A DNA stretch of 27,532 nucleotides from Treponema sp. GTDB taxonomy: Bacteria; Spirochaetota; Spirochaetia; Treponematales; Breznakiellaceae. Shown here piece by piece: positions 22,073 through 27,532 of this stretch. Within the stretch, counting starts at the first letter, position 1, and every line of letters starts with the position of its first letter. Location: the NCBI GenBank assembly GCA_031272575.1, contig JAISTO010000007.1, positions 1 to 27,532 on the forward strand, read 5' to 3'. The notes under the pieces were generated by a model. The model searched no databases, was not told the DNA's origin, and saw nothing but the letters and a program-made list of their open reading frames with translations. Both the position numbers and the translations under genes were made by a program.

Positions 22073-23311
22073 ATGAAAAAACTGCTGCTGCCGGGAGCCG
22101 CGCTGCTGGTCATCCTTGGGTGCTATCCCCTTGAGCCGCTTGGTCAGGTGAGCGACCTGCGCATACTGTGGCACACTTCCCAGGGGGCCTTCGACGCTTC
22201 CGAGGACCCGAACAAGTTCGACTGGGTCTGGAGCGTTGCCGGCGCATTCGAGGCGCGCTATGGAACGAAGGTTGAAGTGATCGTCGAGGACGCCGAATGG
22301 GACGCCCAGCGCTGGAAACTTGCCGACCTGGTTACAAAGGGCGAGCGCTGCGATCTCGCGCTGATAGGCAAGTGGTTCCTGCTCGAATACCTGCAAAAAA
22401 ACCTGTGCAGGGATATGAGCGGATTCATCAACCCGGATGACGGTGTTTTTTACCCAGGGGTAAGCCGTTACTTCAGCGCGGACGGCAAGGTCTACGGCGC
22501 GGGGGTCGGGATGCAGCCCCTGCTGCTCTACTACAACGCCGCGCTCTTCGAGGCAAAGGGTCGCGAGAGTCCGCGCGCCCTCTACGCGCGGGGCGCATGG
22601 AACTGGGATGCGTTCAGAAGCGCGGCGAAAGCGCTGAGCGGCAGCGGAACCTACGGCTTCGGATGGAATGATACGGACTGGATCCCCTTTCTTGCAAGCA
22701 ACGGCGTAAGCGCGTTCAGCCTGGCGGATGTCAACAACCCCGCGGGCACCTACAAAATAGTCACCGGCTTTCAGGATGAAAGGGCAAAGGCCGCGCTCAC
22801 TTTTATGCAGGGGCTCTACAGTGACGGCGCCGTTATCACCGACGGCTGGCTCGACGCGTTCAAGACCGGCGCCGCCGCGATGACCTTTGCGTGGAACGGC
22901 GATGCCTTCGCGGGCATGTCACCGGTCACCTTTGTCCCCCTGCCGGCGGGACCTGACGGCGGGTCGATTTCTGGACTGGGGGACGAACCGCAGGGCTTCT
23001 GCATGCCGGTGACCTGCCGCAACCCGCAGGCCGCCGCGGACTTTATGCGCATGTCCGCGGAAATGTACCTGAGTCACCTGGCGCAGGCGGATTCGGGCGA
23101 TGACGCGCGGCTCCGCCGCGAGGCCGCGGCGAAGAGCGTGTTTTCACCGCTGGAGCCTTTCTACGGGATGCAGGGGTTTTGGGACGTTAACTGGACTATT
23201 CGCCAGGGGGTGCGCAAGAACAGTCCCTGGGAGTCGGGGGATCTGAATGCCGTGCTCGGCGCGGCGAACACGAGCGCGGCCGCGGGAAATCCGCTGGAGT
23301 TCGAGCAATGA
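22073..23311 (+). CDS. Solute-binding lipoprotein, 412 aa, paralogue 2
   Basis: A compact SBP: signal peptide with lipobox VILG-C17, then directly the binding fold (LRILWHTSQGAFDASEDPNK). It shares motifs with the preceding gene: FVPLPAGPDGGSISGLGDEP, KSVFSPLEPFYG and AGNPLEF. Several stretches, for instance around 22966-22985 and 23130-23155, are identical in DNA to the upstream paralogue, which indicates recent duplication or gene conversion. The ribosome site AGGAG overlaps the upstream stop. Its own stop overlaps the next ATG as ATGA. The ligand is unknown; a carbohydrate is likely because family 1 SBPs bind oligosaccharides and the locus encodes GH32 enzymes. Confidence 0.87.
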   Translation: MKKLLLPGAALLVILGCYPLEPLGQVSDLRILWHTSQGAFDASEDPNKFDWVWSVAGAFEARYGTKVEVIVEDAEWDAQRWKLADLVTKGERCDLALIGKWFLLEYLQKNLCRDMSGFINPDDGVFYPGVSRYFSADGKVYGAGVGMQPLLLYYNAALFEAKGRESPRALYARGAWNWDAFRSAAKALSGSGTYGFGWNDTDWIPFLASNGVSAFSLADVNNPAGTYKIVTGFQDERAKAALTFMQGLYSDGAVITDGWLDAFKTGAAAMTFAWNGDAFAGMSPVTFVPLPAGPDGGSISGLGDEPQGFCMPVTCRNPQAAADFMRMSAEMYLSHLAQADSGDDARLRREAAAKSVFSPLEPFYGMQGFWDVNWTIRQGVRKNSPWESGDLNAVLGAANTSAAAGNPLEFEQ

Positions 23312-24678
23312 AGCAAAGAGTATACGCAAGGGCGGCGCTCGCGGGGGCTCTGTTTTTGGCCTGCTGCGGGAGCGGCCCGCAGGCGAAAAAAAGGCTTGCG
23401 GACACACGGGTGACCATACTGTGGCACACGTCGAAGGCGGCCTACGAAGAGGCGCTGCGAAAGAACCCGAATGCCTTCGATGCGGTCTGGAGCGTCGTGC
23501 CGGCCTTCGAAAAAGAGTACGGCGGACGGGTAGAGGTGCTTGTGGTGGACTGGGGAAAACAGCGGGACACGCTCGTGTCGATGGTGCGGCATGGGGACTC
23601 CTGCGATCTCGCCGAGGCCAACGACCAAAACTTCCCGCTGTACCCGCTCAAGGGCATCGTGCGGCCGCTTGAGGGTCTTGTCAATCTTAATGAGGCCCCC
23701 TGGAACCCCGGCGTAAGCGCGGCTTTTACCTGGGGGGATACGGTCTACGGCGCGGGCGCGGAGGCGGCGCCTTTCATCCTGTGCTACAACAAGACGCTCT
23801 TCGAGGCGCGGGGGCAAAAGACCCCCCAGGCGTACTATGCGGAGGGCCGCTGGACCTGGGAGGCCTTCCGCGCCGCCGGCATAGCGCTGACGCGGCGGGA
23901 CCAGGGGCTCTGGGGCTACGGGGCGCATGCGGCGGATTACCAGGTCTTCATCGCGGGCAACGGAGCCCAGGCGCCCCTCGCGGAGGGCCTGGACGCAAGC
24001 GGCTTCACGCGGCAGGGGGCGGTTTCCGCCGTGGCTGAAGCCGTGGCTGAAGCCGTGGCGTTTCTGCGGGCCGCCTACGCGGAGGATCGCTATGCGGACA
24101 GCGGCTGCTGGGGGGACCTCTCGGTGAGCCGTTTCAAAGAGGGGAAACTGGCCATGACCCTGGCCAGGGGGCTTGAGGGGCTCGAGGCGCTTAAGGGGGA
24201 CTTTGAGATCGGGTGGGCGCCGCCGCCCCGGGGGCCGGGCGCGGCGGAGCACTCGACGCATGGGGTGGTGAAGGGCTGGTGCATACCGGTGACGGCATGG
24301 AACCCGAAGGGGGCCGCGGCCTTCATGACGCTCTCGGCGGCCCTGGCCCGCGCCCATGCCCTCGAGACGGGCGCGCGGCTCGCGGGGCCGGAGGACGCGG
24401 CCGCGCTCGATGCCCTGTCGCGCCGGGTGCGCTTTTCACCCATAGGCCTGGGGGACCTGTCGAAGTGCTGGGACGCGGATTGGGTCGTCGCGAGGGGGCT
24501 CCGCGAGGGGACGGCGGCGGCGGAATTTCTCGGTGTTGCGGACCGGCTTATCCGTGAGGGCCTCGCGGCGCTGCGGGAAGAGCATCGACGGGAGCAGGAA
24601 GCCTGGCGCCTCTACGGGGAAGCGCGTGAACGCGAAACGTCATGGGGGCGCTTTTTGGCCAAAAACGCCAGGCGCTGA
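23308..24678 (+). CDS. Solute-binding lipoprotein, 456 aa, paralogue 3 (divergent)
   Basis: Coupled to the previous gene by ATGA. Signal peptide with lipobox FLA-C19. The opening VTILWHTSKAAYEEALRKNP and the middle block YGAGAEAAPFILCYNKTLFE align with the two upstream SBPs, but the GSISGLGD block is replaced by GPGAAEHSTHGVVKGW, so the ligand site has probably changed. It carries an extra charged helical tail (about 415-456, LREEHRREQEAWRLYGEARE) absent from the others, perhaps for partner contact. The GC content is very high. A 12-bp repeat in three partial copies encodes AEAVAEAVAEAVA. As with its neighbours, no permease gene is adjacent. Confidence 0.84.
   Translation: MKQRVYARAALAGALFLACCGSGPQAKKRLADTRVTILWHTSKAAYEEALRKNPNAFDAVWSVVPAFEKEYGGRVEVLVVDWGKQRDTLVSMVRHGDSCDLAEANDQNFPLYPLKGIVRPLEGLVNLNEAPWNPGVSAAFTWGDTVYGAGAEAAPFILCYNKTLFEARGQKTPQAYYAEGRWTWEAFRAAGIALTRRDQGLWGYGAHAADYQVFIAGNGAQAPLAEGLDASGFTRQGAVSAVAEAVAEAVAFLRAAYAEDRYADSGCWGDLSVSRFKEGKLAMTLARGLEGLEALKGDFEIGWAPPPRGPGAAEHSTHGVVKGWCIPVTAWNPKGAAAFMTLSAALARAHALETGARLAGPEDAAALDALSRRVRFSPIGLGDLSKCWDADWVVARGLREGTAAAEFLGVADRLIREGLAALREEHRREQEAWRLYGEARERETSWGRFLAKNARR
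24028..24060 (+). repeat. In-frame 12-bp tandem repeat in paralogue 3
   Basis: GTGGCTGAAGCC occurs twice in tandem followed by a partial third copy, preceded by related bases, giving a VAEA repeat in the protein. Length change by slippage would keep the frame. Confidence 0.7.
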
Positions 24679-24694
24679 AGGAGGAACCATCATC

Positions 24695-26233
24695 ATGAAT
24701 ATGCATGCGTTGTCGTTTGCCGCGCTCTGCGCCGGCCTTGCCGCTTGCGCCGCGCTGCCGGACGGAGCCTCGCTCTCCTCCGTGGAAGCGAAGAGCCGGC
24801 AGGCGCATACCCCCTACCGGCTCTTCGCGAAGCCGCCTGCGCCGTCCACCTGGGTAGGCGACCTTATGCCCATGGGGAACGGTGACACGATAGAACTGTA
24901 CTTTCTTGCGGACGAGCGGGACGGCCGGCCGGGGGGCTTTCATCCTATACACAAGTTTTCGACCGCCGACCTGCTCCACTACCGCTATGACGGCGAGGCT
25001 ATCCCCTGGGCGCGCGATCCGGGCGAGCCGGACCTGGCGATCGGCACCGGCAGTGTCATCGTCATTAATGGGACCTGCCATGCGTTCTACACCGGACACA
25101 ATCCCCGCAACTGGAACAGCCCCCGGCCGGTCGAGACCGTTATGCATGCCGTCAGCGCTGATTCAATCACCTTTACAAAAATAAAAGGCGACACCTTCCA
25201 TGCCCCGCCCCGCTACGAGCAAAACGACTTCCGGGACCCCTTCGTTTTTTGGAATGCCCAGGCCGGCGAGTACTGGATGCTCATCGCGGCCCGCAAGACC
25301 TTCGGCAGGGGCGTCATCGCGGTTTTTCGTTCCGCCGACCTGTCCCACTGGACGCTCCGCGAGCCCCCGCTCTACGAGCCCTACACCGGCTGGATGCTCG
25401 AATGCCCTGACCTTTTCGAGATGGGGGGCCGCTGGTACCTCATCTATTCAGATATTGATGACCGCTATGCCCACTACGTAATGAGCGAGAGTCCCGCCGG
25501 CCCCTGGCACAGGCCCCCGGGGGACGACACCTTCGACGGCCAGGCCTTCTACGCGCCGAAGACCGCCGCTCTCGGGGGGAAGCGCTATCTTTTCGGGTGG
25601 ATTCCCACGAAGGACGGGGAGCGTGATGAAAACGGGTACGGCTGGGGCGGGAATCTCGGGGCCCTGGAAATCCATCAAAATGATGATTATACCCTCTCGG
25701 TAAAAATGCCTGAGCCCTTCAGCGGGTACTTTAGCGAGACGCGGGAGCCCTTGCCCGCGTCCCTGATCGGCAACGCCTCGCTCGAGGGGGGCATTGCGCG
25801 GCTCTCAGGCGGGGCCAGGCCCGCGGGAGTGGACTTCGGCGAAACGCCCCCGAGCCTGCTCTTCGAGGCGGAGGTCACTTTCGGGGGGCTCTCGCGGGGA
25901 GCCGCCTTCGCGGTGGGCGCTCCCGGCAGCTGCGAGCGCTGGCTCGGGGTATCTCTCGATCCGGTGCGGAACCTGATCCGTTACGACAGCGTCCCGCTCG
26001 CCCGCATGAAGGGGGCCTCCCCGCGGATTGCGACCCCCTTCCCGTTCAGGCGCAACGTCCCTTTCAATCTAAAAGTGCTGATCGAGAAGGACATTCTTGT
26101 CATATATGTTGATGAAAAAAAGGCGCTCTCGAACCGCATCTACGCGATGCCGGGTGCTCATTTCGGCGTCTTCAGTCTGGGGGGGAAGGTAACTTTTTCG
26201 GACCTGCGCATGCGGGTGCCGGGCGGTAATTAG
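24695..26233 (+). CDS. Secreted GH32-superfamily lipoprotein, 512 aa
   Basis: GAAGGAGG precedes the ATG; lipobox LAA-C18 predicts membrane anchoring. The five-blade propeller motifs are recognisable but differ from standard GH32: WVGDLMPM (Asp56) takes the place of WINDPNG; FRDP is at 179-182 and ECPD at 236-239 (Glu236). Other blocks are FHPIHKFSTADLLHY, AIGTGSVIVINGTCHAFYTG and KRYLFGWIPTKDGE. This matches a GH32 subgroup I recall from gut bacteria, with an intact catalytic triad. A C-terminal beta-sandwich covers about 360-512. Likely work: cutting fructans or fructosides outside the cytoplasm, supplying the binding proteins encoded just upstream and the cytoplasmic GH32. Linkage specificity cannot be read. 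Confidence 0.85.
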   Translation: MNMHALSFAALCAGLAACAALPDGASLSSVEAKSRQAHTPYRLFAKPPAPSTWVGDLMPMGNGDTIELYFLADERDGRPGGFHPIHKFSTADLLHYRYDGEAIPWARDPGEPDLAIGTGSVIVINGTCHAFYTGHNPRNWNSPRPVETVMHAVSADSITFTKIKGDTFHAPPRYEQNDFRDPFVFWNAQAGEYWMLIAARKTFGRGVIAVFRSADLSHWTLREPPLYEPYTGWMLECPDLFEMGGRWYLIYSDIDDRYAHYVMSESPAGPWHRPPGDDTFDGQAFYAPKTAALGGKRYLFGWIPTKDGERDENGYGWGGNLGALEIHQNDDYTLSVKMPEPFSGYFSETREPLPASLIGNASLEGGIARLSGGARPAGVDFGETPPSLLFEAEVTFGGLSRGAAFAVGAPGSCERWLGVSLDPVRNLIRYDSVPLARMKGASPRIATPFPFRRNVPFNLKVLIEKDILVIYVDEKKALSNRIYAMPGAHFGVFSLGGKVTFSDLRMRVPGGN

Positions 26234-26241
26234 GAGGAACT

Positions 26242-27375
26242 ATGCGAAGCGGTATAAAGCGCGCTTGCTGCGCGGCAGGTCTGCTGACGGCGGCCCTGGG
26301 GCTTAACGCCATCGATCTGGGGAGGGGCTTCTGGCTCGGGGCCGTAGTGCGGGCCGGAGGAGCCTTCGAGACGAACAAGGAGGGGGACGGCTACACTTCA
26401 GGCAAGACCTGGGAGTTCACCGACGGGGACCCGAAGTTTGAACTGGAGATAAAGCAGGACGGGGCTTACGGGGCCGTGTTCTGGTTCAATCAGTGGACGG
26501 GCTCGGGCGCGAGCGGGCGGCTCTGGCTCAATCTGGGACGTTTCAACATAAGCGCCGGGGGTATGGACGGCTTCAAGGTGGACCGTGTGCAGGAATTGTA
26601 CACCGGATCGTTCAACGGCATCGAGGCCGCCTATAGCCCCGTGGATGGGCTCCGGTTCAGCGTATCCCTGCCCGCCTTCGAGTACTACGAGGACAACAGG
26701 CCCGCATCGTACTACGCGCTGGAAAACATGGTCTCGGAATCAACCCTGGGCGTAACGTATTGGCACAAGTGGTTCAATGTGAAGTTCGGCCTCCGCTTCA
26801 ACGACACCGACAACGCGCCGGACGCGTACAGCCTGAAGGACACGACGACCATGAGATGCGTGTGGGAACTCGGCCTGGGGAATGTGCCCCGCCTCGACCT
26901 GGCCATGAACGGGGAGGCCTTCCGCATGAACGACCCGCTCCGCGCAAGCGCCAACTTTCACTTTAAGGCGCTCTACACGATCACCGAGGTCTTCAGGGCG
27001 GGCGCGTATGTCAACTACTCCCTGGCCGGAACCGGAAAGGCCTGGTCGGGCGCGGGGGACTGGGATTACGACGCCCGCTCTGATGTGCAGGTGCTGCCCT
27101 GGCTCGAAGTGCGGCCCTGGCGGCCCTTTGTTTGGACCTTTGAAACCGGGCCGAAACTGTCGTTCTTTGAAGGCTGGGCCGCCCGGGGCCTCATTGCCGG
27201 GGACCCGCACTTTCTGGAGTGGAGCGTCAAAACGACACTGGAGTATGCCTTCAACGACAAAGTCCGTGCCTTCGCCCGCTACGAAATGTGGCATCGCTTT
27301 CCGTACGCGGAGACCGGGCTAAGCGGCATAGACCAGCACAAGTTTTACCTGTGGGCGGTGTTTTTCTATCAGTGA
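26242..27375 (+). CDS. Predicted outer-membrane beta-barrel (porin-like), 377 aa
   Basis: AGGAGG upstream, 8 nt after the preceding stop. A cleavable signal peptide (to about ALGLNA) is followed by alternating hydrophobic/polar strands: FWLGAVVRAGGAFET, AVFWFNQWTG, GRLWLNLGRFNISAG, FNVKFGLRFND, EVFRAGAYVNYSLAG and VKTTLEYAFNDKVRAFARYE. The chain ends in an aromatic-rich strand (FYLWAVFFYQ), typical of outer-membrane barrels. There is no lipobox. The family is not one I can name; it resembles spirochaetal porin-like proteins. As last gene of the locus it may let fructo-oligosaccharides pass the outer membrane (inference). Confidence 0.75.
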   Translation: MRSGIKRACCAAGLLTAALGLNAIDLGRGFWLGAVVRAGGAFETNKEGDGYTSGKTWEFTDGDPKFELEIKQDGAYGAVFWFNQWTGSGASGRLWLNLGRFNISAGGMDGFKVDRVQELYTGSFNGIEAAYSPVDGLRFSVSLPAFEYYEDNRPASYYALENMVSESTLGVTYWHKWFNVKFGLRFNDTDNAPDAYSLKDTTTMRCVWELGLGNVPRLDLAMNGEAFRMNDPLRASANFHFKALYTITEVFRAGAYVNYSLAGTGKAWSGAGDWDYDARSDVQVLPWLEVRPWRPFVWTFETGPKLSFFEGWAARGLIAGDPHFLEWSVKTTLEYAFNDKVRAFARYEMWHRFPYAETGLSGIDQHKFYLWAVFFYQ

Positions 27376-27379
27376 GCAG

Positions 27380-27527
27380 GGGAGTGGGGAATAGGGAGTG
27401 GGGAGTGGCTTGCGCTTGGCTCGTAGGTTGCGCACACTACCAAAAGTATATCGGTAGTACCAAAGGCTTGCGAAGTAAGCACCTACTCCCCAAGCGCTCC
27501 GCGCCCCCTACTTCCCTATCCAGGGCG
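27380..27527. repeat. Dispersed palindromic element, copy 2
   Basis: Outer arms made of GGGGAGTGG/GGGAATAGGGAG units face complementary CCCTACTTCCCTATCC-type units. The core ACTACC (27436-27441) faces GGTAGT (27453-27458) around 11 nt and continues ACCAAAGGCTTGCGAA, matching ACGAGAGACTCGCGAA in copy 1. It follows directly after the barrel gene stop and may also act as a transcript 3' end. Confidence 0.65.
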
Positions 27528-27532
27528 AGACT

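Noticed and set aside
23161..24357. A 398-aa minus-strand ORF in the solute-binding genes
   Set aside because: It spans parts of two well-supported genes and has no family resemblance.
1..27532. CRISPR arrays, tRNA and rRNA genes, insertion sequences with transposase
   Set aside because: No regularly spaced repeats, cloverleaf-like sequences, rRNA stretches or transposase motifs were found by reading.

Overview
The window looks like the chromosome of a spirochaete close to the gut treponemes. This is an inference from gene style: stacks of lipoproteins combining BspA-type leucine-rich repeats, fibronectin III modules and a C-terminal Lcl_C/DUF1566 domain, very long TPR proteins, and solute-binding lipoproteins of treponemal type. 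No rRNA, tRNA or species-specific marker is present. By eye, base composition shifts from mixed GC in the left half to clearly GC-rich in the right half.

Left half (about 0.3-14.7 kb, all minus strand). This is a modular surface-protein region. Reading in the direction of transcription, a sigma70-like promoter (14740-14768) fires into a small ORF (14733-14497). The ORF crosses an 11-base C tract and overlaps, as GTGA, a 651-aa lipoprotein (14500-12545). Then follow a small two-part unknown protein (12404-11760), an 848-aa membrane-anchored TPR protein (11749-9203), a FliL-like/Lcl_C lipoprotein coupled to it by ATGA (9206-8229), an unknown protein (8034-7183), two tandem paralogous FN3/LRR/Lcl_C lipoproteins (7164-5404 and 5377-3635), a GIY-YIG-type protein (3439-2900), two small unknown proteins (2721-2401 and 2250-1960) and a CsgG/LpoB-like TPR lipoprotein (1859-321). 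The genes are separated by two families of repeated intergenic modules. Family I (three copies) carries a rho-independent terminator and a small hairpin just before the ribosome binding site. Family II (two copies) carries a hairpin preserved with a G-U change. The Lcl_C lipoproteins are conserved up to a YWSSS motif and then vary strongly up to a conserved R-x-F end. That pattern invites comparison with diversity-generating-retroelement targets, but no reverse transcriptase or template repeat is seen here.

Middle (14.73-16.7 kb). A control region contains a dispersed palindromic element, then ffh (signal recognition particle GTPase), which appears to be transcribed from a promoter placing the ATG at +1.

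Right half (16.6-27.4 kb, plus strand). This is a probable fructan/sucrose utilisation locus. A consensus promoter followed by two TGGAAACATTTCCA operators drives a cytoplasmic GH32 sucrose-6-phosphate hydrolase. An opposite-strand toxin-antitoxin remnant (truncated PIN toxin and intact UPF0175 antitoxin) interrupts the unit. Beyond it, tightly packed genes encode an FN3 lipoprotein, three paralogous solute-binding lipoproteins (the first fused to an FN3 domain), a secreted GH32-superfamily lipoprotein and a predicted outer-membrane beta-barrel. No ABC permease, ATPase or PTS gene lies in the window. My working model is surface hydrolysis and capture, passage through the barrel, inner-membrane uptake by proteins encoded elsewhere, and cytoplasmic cleavage. 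A second copy of the palindromic element follows the last gene.
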